Assembly: GCA_014526335.1 (NCBI GenBank)
Contig: JACTAT010000051.1
Span: 2,766,411 to 2,830,410 of the forward strand
Source: Chrysaora quinquecirrha
Lineage: Eukaryota; Cnidaria; Scyphozoa; Semaeostomeae; Pelagiidae
DNA length: 64,000 bases
Reading direction: 5' to 3'
Positions within the stretch are counted from its first letter, which is position 1, and each line of letters opens with the position of its first letter. Made by a program: the position numbers and the translations under genes. The notes under the pieces were generated by a model. It worked only from the letters and a program-made list of their open reading frames with translations, searched no databases and had not been told where the DNA came from. Below are positions 12,501-31,729 of the stretch, in pieces.

Positions 12501-13910
12501 CCCCTCTCTAGTTAGCCCTCTCTCTCTAATTAGCCCTTTTGTAATTAGCCCCCCTCTCAAATAAGCCCCGTCTTTGATAAGCCCCCTCTCTAATAAGCCC
12601 CTTCTCTAATAAGGCCCTTTCTTATAAGCCCGCTCTTAGCCTTCTTCTTTAATTAGCCTCCTACTCTAATAAGCCCCTCTCTAACAAGGTCACTTCAAAA
12701 CCCACGAAAAAACCCCCCGGCTTAACAGAGGTCTTACGGTACACGGTTTTTTTTATAAGAAACCTGGCTCGGGGCCTAGTTCTAAAAGTTTCTTAACTTT
12801 TGGCCCAATGTTAGTTCTAAAAGTTTCTTGACAGCTTCTTAATTTAATGGAAAAAATTACAGTAAAAACGATAAAAAAATTGTGAATATAGCAAGCAAAT
12901 TATTAATATTATTGTATTACAAAGGATTGGCCATGCTGGGTGCGAGAAATCGCACGGAAATGCTTGAGAATTGATTACTACGTCCACAAATGTGAAATCA
13001 GTATGTTGGAAAACTGACACAAAAATTTCTTAAGTTTCTTAACTCCTTCCTCCTAGTTCTAAAAGTTTCTTAACTTTTGGGGTGTCGAGTTCTAGGTTTC
13101 TTATAAACCGGTTTCATATAAAAAAAAACGTGTATCTACACCACTGCACTACACCACTGCATCTTTTGCTGCCCGAATTACCTAAACTTGATTTAATTTG
13201 CCATTACATTATTTTTTTAACCATGCTTTTACTTCGCAGGCAAGCTAAATTTCATGAGTTTGAAATGGCAGATGTTCTTCATAAGCATATTTGTCATAGT
13301 GGAATTATCAATGCAAACGATAGTTGTGTTCTATCCCGGTGATAAAGTCAGGTCAATTGCTGTCAAAAACGGTCATTACATCGATATATACTGTCACATT
13401 AATTCGCAGATGCTCGTGGGGTTGATGTCATTTAACGGAGTTCTTGTTCTACTATGCACGTATCAAGCCTTCCTGTCCAGAAAACTTCCAAGTGAATACA
13501 GGGAAAGTCAGTCCATATTCATCGTAATGCTTCTGATAACATTGCAAATAATTGCTATTATCGTCACACTTGGCTTCGGTGGAGGTGACTTCAACCCTGT
13601 TCTACTAAGTATTCCGGATTATATCGATGCCGCTATAATAACAGCCATCTTATTCGGTTTCAAACTATATGTTATTTTATTTAAACCTGGCCAAAACCAA
13701 GTACCAAATCCCCATGGTTCTCTCGGAACATTTCTGTCAACAAAACGAAAGCGTAGACGAACACTCAATCCTGCAGAGCCAGTCAATGGCAGTGGCAATG
13801 GCAACACACAACCGGCGGCAAATATTGGAAATCCTTCAGTACCAGCCATAAGAACCACACAACCGCCAGCTAATATTGGAATTCAGAACGCGTCATATGA
13901 AGGAAATTAG
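8091..13910 (+). CDS. Class C GPCR, mGluR/CaSR-like
   Basis: Seven-transmembrane receptor with a large extracellular Venus-flytrap domain, expected to bind an amino acid or similar ligand at the cell surface. Exons 8091-9335, 11561-12297 and 13240-13910; about 884 residues once two missing bases are allowed for. Order: signal peptide (MLSIRRMLIYLYILLNIFGYS); flytrap domain with ISFSATSPLLSNKDRF, FFRTVPND, WNLVSVIHSETDYG and, in the next frame, a conserved-looking KCNKKECLPVATFKQ; VNFTSQLGHEVSFDQNGD; a cysteine-rich NCD3G domain (CTSCAEGWG ... CERCDGDEY ... CEKCPADS); then TM1-TM3 in exon 2 and TM4-TM7 in exon 3; and a basic, Ser/Asn-rich cytoplasmic tail. The Ser/Thr pair and Tyr that bind the amino acid in mGluRs appear present (SATS; ETDYG). 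Two -1 breaks near 9045-9062 and 9280-9290. Ligand unknown. Confidence 0.9.
9411..10060. repeat. (CTAA)n array in GPCR intron 1
   Basis: About 650 bp of CTAA repeats with scattered variants, starting 75 bp after the exon 1 donor and ending at the LINE tail. The longest pure runs are near 9455-9510. Confidence 0.97.
10066..11285 (-). mobile_element. 5'-truncated LINE, reverse transcriptase fragment
   Basis: Non-LTR retrotransposon inserted antisense in GPCR intron 1. On the minus strand it encodes RT blocks MDLSKAFDCLP, GVPQGSILGPLLFNIFIND, the catalytic FADD box (LCNFADDNTI) and LLGVDIDEHLKFDSHV, followed by the usual C-terminal LINE segment with ILCHFNYCPLVW and LPAEIK. Frames change between 10691 and 10720, so the copy is inactive. 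The endonuclease and upstream RT are missing. The 3' end is a short tail of ATTACA/ACAATT-type repeats (10066-10095), as in CR1/L2-like clades; the exact clade is uncertain. Confidence 0.9.
11286..11402. repeat. Perfect 20-bp hairpin and AT-rich tract
   Basis: Arms 11286-11305 (AATTTGCTTATTATTTTCTA) and 11310-11329 are perfect inverse complements with a 4-base loop (ATCC), directly at the 5' junction of the truncated LINE. It is followed by about 70 bp of ATTATTTAATT-type simple repeat. Confidence 0.9.
12353..12700. repeat. AGCCCC(CT)nAATT tandem repeat
   Basis: About 18 degenerate copies of TAAGCCCCCTCTCTAAT in GPCR intron 2. Related GGGGCTTA/TAAGCCCC sequence recurs at 50095-50190 and 55843-56190, so it belongs to a dispersed family. 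Just downstream (12779-13110) the phrase AGTTCTAAAAGTTTCTTAAC appears about three times. Confidence 0.8.
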
Positions 13911-14697
13911 ATTGACTGAATCAAAATTCCTTTAGTTCAGCAGTCTTTATCAAAATCAGTAACAAAACTTCAATGTAACAGGACAGAGCCTATTTATTTC
14001 ACTCAAACTATCTATGTATGTTAAGGCACTGCCTAGTATTACAGAAAGGGAAATCACTGTTTAATACGAAATATTAATTAATGTACGGATATAACTATAT
14101 TCAGCGTATTTTAATGTGTTTATGGTTGCTAAATTATATTGGATTTATTTTATCAGCAATTTTAGAACTAGTTTATTATTAACTAGACAGTTCACATTCA
14201 CCACCTCAAAAACTGCGTTATTGAAAACCAAAATAACAGGAGAATAGACCTTTTCAAAGAGGCCTGAATCGACGTGACATTTTTATGGAAAATGGTAGAC
14301 ACCTTGGGTAACAGAATGCTCTCCACGTGCAATGACCGGAATTGCAGTCGTTTTAGGAGAGATAGTTCAGAAAATTTTGCCTCAAATTCACGAATAATTA
14401 AAGACTGAGATGGAGAATGCAAGCTGAATAACATCGAAGCAATAGGTGCATGCATTATAACTAATGAACGATTATTCATATGATTAACCATAATCTATTT
14501 CATGTGTGTACGTATTATTGTTTTTTGGTAAGAAGTCCTAACAGTGCTATGGAGCAGCGTGAACAGAAAATCTCAAAATTATAAGAATTTAAATTTCAAC
14601 ATACCTAAGTTCTTTGTCCTTGCATAAATTAGCATAATTAACTATAAGAACCAATACAATCAGCGTAGTTCAGCTCGGTTTGTTTTCTCTTTTCTCT
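13911..14697. other. Convergent 3' region, no gene seen
   Basis: Between the GPCR stop (plus) and the UGP2 stop (minus). It must hold both 3' UTRs. An open frame on the minus strand at 14198-14491 has no recognisable domain and unconvincing composition. Confidence 0.5.
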
Positions 14698-23056
<8,359 letters not shown>

Positions 23057-23983
23057 GATGATGATGATGATTATGAAATTGACAACACTTTTGTTACTTT
23101 GAAATAAATCTGAATCCTAGAAAATAAATTTGATTCATGATGATTAATTAATACCATAAATAAACAGAACAATAAAAAGAACACTAATTAAAGAGCCAAT
23201 AAACTTAAATATACTTAAAATAGATAGAATTTGAATTTGCTATTCTTCTATTTTTCTAAAATAGACTTTGTTTGAAAGTATCAAAAAAGCAACTGGTTTG
23301 ATCATACGCAAATCGACTTCTCCTCAACGCCTGAGGCAATTGAAGTCATTTTACAAGGCCTCTGCCCTGGAAGTGGAGGGACAAAAAGGTGTCGTCATTT
23401 AGGTGTCATTCATACCTTTCTTTTGAGTGTTAGACAACTTTGGTTTGAAGAAACAATATAAATAAATAGGAGGGATCACAGATAAGTAATATGGGGAACA
23501 AGGAACACAAACTCACCTCGTAAGATAATCTCAAAGTCCACGTACAGCTCAACAAATCATAACAAGATCAATCAGTGAAGAAGACACGGTTCAATGAACA
23601 ACCTTGAACAACAACTTGCCTGGAATCCTCATTTTCATGCAGAGGCTGAGTGCACATGTTGCTCAAAGAAGTGGGAGGAACTGTCAACAAGGGAGAAATT
23701 TGCAGACAAAAACGCCTTCTTTTGGAAAGTCATCGGCAAGTCAACGAAGTCAGAACTATGTTGCAAGGAAAGGCAAGAGTTTGCGATCGAATATAAGATT
23801 TTACGGAAAATTTGGCCGTTAAGAAACTCAAGTCTATTGACAAGAAAAATGGGAGAGCTCATCGATTGAAGGTGGGAGATATTCACGCTTGCGCAAATAA
23901 AGATTAGATTTCAAGTCATGTTTTTGTGTTTGGCACTTTAGCTTTTGGCACTGTTCACATTTTGAACAATAATTGCGAACGCA
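23057..23983. promoter_or_regulatory. Divergent promoter region, UGP2 / beta-propeller gene
   Basis: The UGP2 start (minus) and the start at 23984 (plus) are head to head, 927 bp apart. There is a short (ATG)n/(CAT)n run at 23055-23075. Open frames at 23594-23869 (plus) and 23635-23886 (minus) overlap and match nothing I know. Promoter role is inferred from position. Confidence 0.4.
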
Positions 23984-26035
23984 ATGGTTACAGACGATCT
24001 AAGAAACAATCTGAAGGTCATCTTCACAAAAAGACTCGATTATTTCTTTAATGTGGTCAGAGTGGGAAAAGTGTTCAAGTATGTGACATTACCTACATTT
24101 TAAGTCTATCTTGCCTCCCTATGCGATGCAGATGCAGCTCTACGGACCTGCTTGATGACCAACAGATACTTAGAGAAGCTAATTGTTGATTTTGTATTTC
24201 ATTTTAGAGACAACGTGCCCTCATTGGTCACAGGTGGAGAAGATGGCATTCTCAGAGTCCACAGGTGCACCATGTCTGAAACCTCAAAGCATCTTTGTGG
24301 CTTTGAAGATGTACGTTTATTTAACCATTGACTGAAAATAAACCATTTATTTCACTGAATACAAGAATACTATTTTTCATTTCTTTTCTTGACACGTGGA
24401 AAAATGTTTTTTTTTTTAGAATTCAAGGAGACTTGAAACAAAAGCTGGACCAATACAGACCATGGACCTTGAGAATCTCACCAATTTCAATTCCGTTGAC
24501 ATTGTTGTTGGGGACTCGCGTGGAATGCTAACGATTTTCACAAATAATCAAATTTTAAGTCGAAGAAGTCTTTTAGATGGAAGCATATCATCAACATCAA
24601 TTGAAAAAGATTCAGGTTCGCCCGTTTTTCTGATTCCTAAAATAATTTCCCTTTTCCTTCAAATTAAAATTTTTGATAATGTTGTTATATGTGTTGTTTA
24701 TTTATTTTTAGCTGGGAATATGACAATACACGTTGGTTCGTTAGATGGAACTTTGTTGGCTGTTTCTCCTGATACAACTCTGCATAAACAAAAATTAAAC
24801 GACTTTCTCGAAGAGCAAAAAGACCAGGTACAGTATAGCTTTTTCGACGATTTTCTGATGTCTTGTCACCAACTAGACAACGTCCATCAAAACTCTTCAA
24901 AACAAGGCTTTATTTCACAGTTTTCTCTACTGCATTGAATTCCTGGACACTTTATGCATTCAATGTAGTTGGTCTAGTTCGTTACAAAGGCCATTCCTAC
25001 TGCCGCCACGAACGCACATAAGTAAAAAGGCACGAAGCCACGAGGGCTCGGATATAGTGAAGGCACGTAAAAAAGGCACCAGGACGCGTACCTATTAACG
25101 GTACGAGAGGGCACGTATGAGAAAAGACATGAGGGCACTCAACCTTAGGAGTTAAAGGGGCGCGTAGAAAAATAAGCTCGAGGGCATGCAGGCACCAGGG
25201 CATGTACCAAGTAAGTGCACGATGGCACTATAGCCAGGAAAAAGGCAGAATGAAAGACCACTTCCATGTGGAGTTTTCGTTGAACGAAATTTTGTTAAAA
25301 ATGCGAAGATTGAGTTATTGTTCTTCTCAGAGCTGCCGAGCGAAAACTGGGACCAATGCAATAATTTTTCCATAGGAGCATTCATCTTAAGTTACGCTTC
25401 ATTTTCTGTTTAAAAGCAAATCTTCTTCGCTTTTTAATTTACAGGTTCGTATCGAAACACCAATGGAAATCAAGTGTCTTCAAAATCTAAGAATATCATC
25501 TGGCCAGACAAGCATTAATTACGTGGTGGTAGCCGATAATAGAAGCTCTTTACACTTCTTTCAAAGTGGAACGTTAATCAAGACAGTCGCCGTTCCATCC
25601 GTTGTTACATGCATGTGCACGGGATATTTCCTACCGCTTGACGCATCTACAAGTCAAGATTCAACATCAACTGAGTTCACATCGCCGACGAAAAAGACGC
25701 GCGTTCAAAACCGCACGGAAGATCAGATCGCAGTTGGAACAAAAGACGGACGGATTTTCATCATACACGGCTTCAAATGCATCCAATATGCCACGATCGG
25801 AACACAACTAACCAACATAAGATCAATGAAAAGTTCTTTTGATAACTGCGATACCCTTATCTGCACTGGCAACTTCAACTCTGTATATCTGTATAAAGAC
25901 AGCGATGAAATAGCTCGCTATACAACTTCGGATTGGATACATACGTTTGATGTTTTGTCATGTGACGATGGAAACAGATATTTGTTCTTGGGCTGTCTTG
26001 ATTCGAAAATCGAGATTCTTAGTCTAGAAATATAG
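23984..26035 (+). CDS. Unrecognised beta-propeller-like protein
   Basis: Five exons, 23984-24078, 24208-24310, 24420-24615, 24712-24827 and 25445-26035, sum to 1,101 nt (366 residues) with clean phases and GT/AG borders. I do not recognise the family. Repeated short phrases suggest propeller blades: LVTGGEDGILRVH, DIVVGDSRGMLTIF, IHVGSLDGTLLAVS, YVVVADNRSSLHFF, IAVGTKDGRIFIIH, LICTGNFNSVYLY and YLFLGCLDSKIEIL, i.e. seven blade-like strands of the WD40 or FG-GAP type, without the classical WD dipeptide. A charged insert (SPTKKTRVQNRTED) looks like a disordered loop or nuclear signal. No signal peptide or membrane segment. The first exon (MVTDDLRNNLKVIFTKRL) has no obvious domain. Confidence 0.75.
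25000..25240. repeat. Degenerate GGCACG-rich repeat
   Basis: Within the last intron of the propeller gene, GGCACG, GGGCAC and GGCACC recur every 15-25 bp amid A-rich spacers. Higher GC than the surroundings. Looks like a worn-out short-unit satellite. Confidence 0.5.
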
Positions 26036-26695
26036 AACATTTAGTCAATTAAGTTTATATATTTATGGCCTATAAAAACATTCACACCCAATTTGTACAT
26101 TTCTCTACTGGTTACGTTCTGAATGCATTGTTACGGTGATAAAAAAAGATCTTCTTCAAGCGTCTTCTTACTGGACTGTTTCAAATTTTCAAGACCAAAG
26201 ATTGGCTACCAAAGTCGCATTGGATATCCAAAATGTCGTTTAAAGACTCTATCAGGCCTTTGACACTGAAAATGTGACTATGGTAGAGCCACTGATCTTA
26301 AAAAAAGATCAGAAAACAAAAACATTGGACGCTAATTTTGGCGCTAGAAAGGCCAAACTTTGCCACCCAGGCTAAATGGATATTTTTCCAAAAGTGGGGT
26401 GGCATAGGTAACAAAATTGAATTGACGGGACTCGAACAATGGACTGCATGATCAAAGAGGTCATGTAATGCACCAGAAGGACTCGCTTCCTTCCCTTGCT
26501 TTAATCTCGGTCACCAAATGAAGTGAAATGGTAAATGACCAAAATTTATGCAGTAAAGTTTTAATAATTCGCCATTCTAATTATTTCTTAATAATTCTCA
26601 TTTCCAAAATTCGGTATTCCAAAAAGTACTTTTTCAATCCATAAAAATAATCTACTCCATTTAAATCAAAATAAAAACCGTGTTCATTTTATGAT
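26036..26695. other. Convergent 3' region, no gene seen
   Basis: Lies between the stop codons of the propeller gene (plus) and PM20D2 (minus) and holds their 3' UTRs. No ORF or RNA gene supported. Confidence 0.5.
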
Positions 26696-29600
26696 CTAAT
26701 CGCTGGCAGCAAATTCTTTTTTGGCAGCCTGAAGAATGTCTGGATGCGTTATAACTTCAATCGCCATCATCATCATTGCTTTTGCAGAATCAAGCGTTGG
26801 TTTCTGAGCGTCAGAATGGCCAGCAACCGCAGTAAAAGCTGCCGTATGATTAGCAGCATTGCCAATTTTATACACTGGGTGAATTGACGGTTTCACGTAA
26901 GAGACGTTACCCATATCTGTTGACCCAGCAAAGTTCTTCTCTGGGCCTGGAAGATTTTTGTAGTCAGGGAAAGTGACGCCAAGTGACATTGCATGCTTTT
27001 TGTATAAATCGTTAAGAACATGGTTTACTTTTAGATTTGAATATGACTTCTCTCCGTACTCATCGTCTACATCAACAGTGCACCCTGCAAGAACAGAATA
27101 ACACTAACACCGCGCTTTGGATTCGTAAGGATAAGGCTGAATTAACATTACTCCATGGATGTAGTAAGCTCCTCGAGCGTGGGGCGGGGGGAGCAATGGG
27201 GCATTCGGCCATGCTCACTTGTCTGGTGTTAAATAGCCTGCGCACAGCCTCAAAACTTTCCTTAGGTCAAGTGTACACTTGACCTTAGGAAAGTTTTGAG
27301 GCTGTGCGCAGGCTAGTGTTTTACTTCTTCACTGGTTCAACTCTTGTTCTTGCTCTTAATCCATTTTGTTTACCACAGAAATTGAACAGTAAACCTGCTG
27401 ACACGCTTTCCGTTTTGAATAAAAACGATTGTATTATTTGCACAATGCACGGACCATAAAGCATCCATTTTTACCCCATTTTTACAATTCGTACAGAAGC
27501 TTGAAACGAAAAAGAGTTGTTTTGTGCGTTCAAGCTACAGCATTAGTAAATTTCTAAAGCAGGTATTCTTGTGGAAAGTGGTCTGGACGAGATCCGAGCC
27601 TGAACGCCTCAAGAACGCCTCGACCACTCGGCAACGCCACAAGTTATGGTATATTCAAGAACCTATAGACAGGGTATTTTGGCCTGCAATCTAAGGAAGT
27701 GCCTAACCTTTGTTTTAAAGCACGCTGAATCGTTTAAGACCAGGAGCCAAATCGAGAAATGCTTCTATCACGTGATATAAGACGTCATGATGACGTCATA
27801 AAAATTTACCCTTGACCCATTTTAATTCGCTTAATAGCCATTTAGTATGAAAGAAAAGCAAGCAATCTTTATATGTTAACGCAGTTCGGGAGGTTCTGGT
27901 AGTTTTAAAGAGCTGATTCTTCAGCCCCTAGACGGATATTCTAGAGCGAATATTATGGATATTCATTTACCGACCTCGGAAGCATTGACAGCTTAGTTGA
28001 CTGTAGACTTGCTTGTGGAAAGTGGACCGGACGAGATTCGAGCCCGAACGCCTCGAGAACGCCTCGACCACTCGGCAACGCCACAATTTATGGTATATTC
28101 AAGAACCCATGGATTTTTTGCGGACCCTCGCACAAGACGGTTTTTTGTATCCATTCTTGTACACATCTTAGAAAGCCTTTTTGAAACCCTTGCCTGTTTT
28201 CACCAAATTTGATGCTTGCATTACAATTTGCAATAAAGCTAGTGTTATAGCTTATGTAGAGGCCTGCTACCAATTACCCTAGTATAAAAATAGCAGGATA
28301 TGTGTCGGCGTAACAAGAAAACTTGCAGCGTGGTCGATTTACCGGGAATCAAGTTTAAAAACAAAGGTTAGGCACTTCCTTAGATTGCAGTGCGGACCCT
28401 CGAACAAGACGGTTTTTTGTATCCATTTTTGTACATCTTAGAAAGCCTTTTTGAAACCCTTCACATATGTGTTGGCGTAATAAGAAAACTTGCAGACTGC
28501 AACTTTTTCTATCCGTTTCTGCACGCTAACAGTGGAATGCACCTTCAATTCTAAAAAATAACTGTTCATCTGAGGACTGAAAAAAGGTGTATGCAAATCC
28601 ATGGATCAGTGTGCGATAACTACTTCCCAAAAATCTTACTTTGAATATCGAGAACTACAAAAAAAGTTTTGTGATTTCTAACGCTAACGCGTGACTGTTT
28701 GTCAACGGAATCGAAAAAATTTCTGCTTTCAGAAACGTGATTTTTACCTTCAAATAGACGGAAGATGATTGAGAAAGGTATAAAAACTCAAAAGACATCA
28801 TATTTTTGACAAAATATAATACCTACCAGTGGCAGTTGCTGCTGCTTTGGCACAGTTTATCACCTTCTCCATCAATGCATCTCTCAGTTTGTTATCTGGT
28901 GCACGGACATAATAATGAAGCTCTGATCTTTGAGGGATGATATTTGGCTTCACTCCACCGTCTATAATTACTCCATGAATACGACAAGTTGGCAGCATTT
29001 GTTGACGAAGCATGCTTACGTTGTTGTAGCATTGAACTGCTGCATCCAAAGCATTAATGCCAAGCCAAGGAGCAGCTGCTGCATGGGATTCCTTACCTAA
29101 TTAGAAAAGACAACTTTATTTAAATAAAGAAAACATGCAATGGCAAGGTCAGAGGTCCAATGTTGGCGGAAAAAAGGCGTGGTCAAAGACAGTAAGGGCG
29201 TGGTACAAGAAAACAAGGGCTTAGATTTTTGAAAAAAAAGGCAACAGGTATCCCACAAGATTTTTAGGAAGAAGCTTTAGTGAGCACAATTCTCATGGCA
29301 GTGATAAGTTTCAAAAGAGTATTTTCTCAGTGTTATTCTTCTTTCTTTTGTATCTCAAAATTGTGGACACATGGACAGTGGCACACCCATTTGTTGGAAA
29401 AATTTATATTTTCAATGAAAAACAAAAGACATTCTGGCAATATTTATAAACCTGTTGGAAGAAGTAAGATAGTTATCTTGTGCACTGTAAACATGGGCAT
29501 AGGGAAAGATATAATTAAGTGGGGCTGTGTGATTTAATCCTTGTTGATGAAAATTGTTGATGAAAATTTTCCCAACTTTAGTCAAATTGATTGTTTTTGA

Positions 29601-31094
29601 ATGATTTTTTCACATTAAGGGAGGCCACAGCCCTCCCAGCCCCCATGCCCCTTATGCTTATGACTGTAAATTTCCATGCGTCTTGTCAAGTTTCAGCTTT
29701 ACACACCAAAATATATAACAGAAACCAATACAACAGTATCAATCCCTCAAATACAGCAGCAAATGATTAGTAAAAAACATACCATGATAAACAAATTTTA
29801 TCTGCGTTATAGCTAATGCAGCAAATTCCATCATATCAACTGGTGCTGGATGTACCATCATGCAGAAATCGGCTTCATCAAAACAATTTTGCTCAATCAT
29901 TAGGATTTTGCCACCACCGCCTTCTTCTGCTGGGGTTCCATAAACAACAACTTGAGCCAAAATGTCTGGATTTTCATCTAGTATTGCTTTCAGACCTGAA
30001 ATTGAAAAAATTTTCAGTAAAGGAATTTTTTCACAAAACACTGTCAATACGTTCTTCTGCAGAGACATGGGCCAAACCCAGTCTGCAGAAGCATGGCAGA
30101 ACTCGACGAGACCTCATGCGTGCAAGGAAATATTTCCGGCGTGCATGCCTGATTTTCCGGGGAGGTGATTTTCAAGTCTGGACCTTCATCAGTGCCCAAG
30201 GGCCAGGGTGGGTGCTTTGGTGCAGTAATTTGGCAAAAACAATAAATCATTGTGGTATGATGTCAGACAGCATTAAAATTTTTCGAAATCACATGACATC
30301 AAGTTTCTGATATGAAGATCTTATAAAGCAGCCAAAACTTAGTCTAGGTACAAAGTTTCACTGTCCTCGCGCTTGTGTTCTTCATTTTATGAGCATTCAA
30401 AGTTCCTGATTTCATAAAGGCTTTGACCGCAAAAATGAACTTGGTGAAACTTTTACCCCACATGGTCAAAGCCTTTATAAAATTGTGAACTTTGAAAGCT
30501 CGTAAAATCAATTATACAAGGGCTGAGATAGTAAAACTTTGCACCTAGACTAATTTTTGGGTGCTTTATTCGATTTTTGCATTGAAAAATTGATATCTTG
30601 CGATTTCGAAAAATTTTTCTACCGAAATGATCTATAGAAAACAATGCCCCTATTGTTTGAAAAACAATAGCCTTGGTGCACACCCCACCAAACTTTGCAC
30701 CTTATATATATGTCAAGATCATGTACAAAGTAGTCATGATGAACACAACACCTAATGCTGCCGCAATGCCTGCTTCTGCAATCAAATTATGCCCACAGGC
30801 ATGACCAATGCCTGGAAGTGCATCATATTCACACATGACTCCAACTTTGATGCCATCATCATGCCCTGATCTTGCAATAAATGCAGTGTCCAATGGCTTT
30901 TTGGCAATTTGTTTTGCAACTTTGAACCCTTTACTTTCCAAAAAAGTAGTCAAGACTTCATGAGCATGCTTCTCTTCAAAGTTCAACTCAGGATTTTTCC
31001 AAATTTCCTGACTTATTTTATTCAAAGCCTCTGAATTGTTATCAATGGCAGATTTTCCTGTGGAAATTAAATTTGATAGTCTGTCGCTTGCCAT
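26696..31094 (-). CDS. PM20D2: Peptidase M20 domain-containing protein 2
   Basis: Zinc metallopeptidase of the M20 family; the mammalian enzyme cleaves dipeptides with basic C-terminal residues (Xaa-Lys/Arg). Exons 30752-31094, 29783-29995, 28827-29096 and 26696-27084 give 404 residues with no frame break, near the family length of about 430. Metal and catalytic sites visible: [15 protein letters not shown] (zinc His, catalytic Asp), [12 protein letters not shown] (catalytic/zinc Glu pair), MMVHPAP and NAANHTAAF (late His). The dimerisation (lid) domain lies in between ([13 protein letters not shown] to [19 protein letters not shown]). Start: an in-frame ATG at 31145 would add 17 residues; the one at 31094 (MASDRLSNL) fits the family better. 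It is head to head with the actin-fusion gene. Introns are loaded with mobile elements. Confidence 0.95.
27235..27314. repeat. 80-bp near-perfect palindrome
   Basis: Left arm 27235-27274 and right arm 27275-27314 are inverse complements with no spacer and one mismatch (CCTTAGG on both strands). The axis is at GTGT/ACAC. Arms begin AGCCTGCGCACAGCCTC. Lies in the last PM20D2 intron. Confidence 0.95.
27568..27643 (-). mobile_element. tRNA-like (Leu/Ser type) SINE head, copy 1
   Basis: On the minus strand: GTTGCCGAGTGGTCGAGGCG (a strong box A of type II tRNAs) followed 30-35 bp later by GGCTCGGATCTCG (box B-like). No acceptor stem can form, so it is not a tRNA gene. A second copy is at 28012-28086, with shared flanking sequence (TATGGTATATTCAAGAACC). 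Confidence 0.7.
27684..28390. mobile_element. Element with perfect 33-bp inverted repeats
   Basis: CTGCAATCTAAGGAAGTGCC ... (27684-27716) is repeated exactly as its inverse complement at 28358-28390. Between them lies a second tRNA-like head and a block (GCGGACCCTCG...) whose direct copy sits just outside the right end (28392-28462). The arrangement suggests a foldback or MITE insertion combined with a local duplication. Confidence 0.75.
28012..28086 (-). mobile_element. tRNA-like (Leu/Ser type) SINE head, copy 2
   Basis: Same unit as 27568-27643 but with a better box B (GGGCTCGAATCTCG). About 90 percent similar by eye. It lies inside the inverted-repeat element, while copy 1 is just outside. 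Confidence 0.7.
30340..30625. mobile_element. Diverged MITE, same family as 19913-20232
   Basis: Shares TTGGGTGCTTTATTCGATTT, TTGATATCTTGCGATTTC and TTTCTACCGAA with the right arm of the 19913 element, and has internal inverted copies of GTCAAAGCCTTTATA. Lies in the first PM20D2 intron. Confidence 0.7.
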
Positions 31095-31729
31095 GTCTGC
31101 ACGCTCTATCAGGAAAGGAGCAACAACGCTTCCCAGCCAAGCCAAACATCAGACATCAAACATCAAAACCTCCAACAAAACAAAAATTTAAAAATTTTAT
31201 CAATCAATCAATCAACCAGCCTCGTTTGCGTCACTTTACTTAAATGAGAAAGAGGCTATCGATCAGAGATCATTGTTATTGTCCGCTCTTCCATGGTGAT
31301 GACGCTAATCTTGTTAGTTACAATTTTTCATTCAATTGTTACAGTTTCTGAAGATCTCGATGACAGAATATGGTGGCATAAAATACTTCTTCAATTGAGG
31401 TATGGCTGAAACATTAATCATCTTGAATAATGAAAGCGAATCCCTAGAAACTGCGACGATTTTGCTGAGAAGGTGAGATTTTCGGATTAGGCCCAACCAT
31501 AATAGGCCCAACCCCAAAGCAGCTTTTGGCCTAATTTCTGTTGTCAATGGCCCTTGCTTTGTCTTTGGGATTTTCCAACACAAGCCTAACCAAGCAAGTC
31601 AGATCAAGATAGGATTTATATCAAAACGACAACGCTATTAGACCTGCCTGTATGTAGTAAATGAAGGCTGTCCTAACTACCATAATAGTAGCTACTAACT
31701 GAAACGTCACACACACTCATCAGACAGAA
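31095..31729. promoter_or_regulatory. Divergent promoter region, PM20D2 / actin fusion
   Basis: 635 bp between two head-to-head start codons. A shared or bidirectional promoter is inferred from position alone. No motif is strong enough to name. Confidence 0.4.

Noticed and set aside
23594..23886. Overlapping small ORFs in the UGP2 divergent region
   Set aside because: Both strands are open, no splice context, no recognisable motif; more likely chance in promoter or UTR sequence.
27568..28086. Two possible tRNA-Leu/Ser genes on the minus strand
   Set aside because: Box A is excellent and box B fair, but no acceptor or anticodon stem closes properly. The copies lie in repeat DNA, so they are SINE heads.
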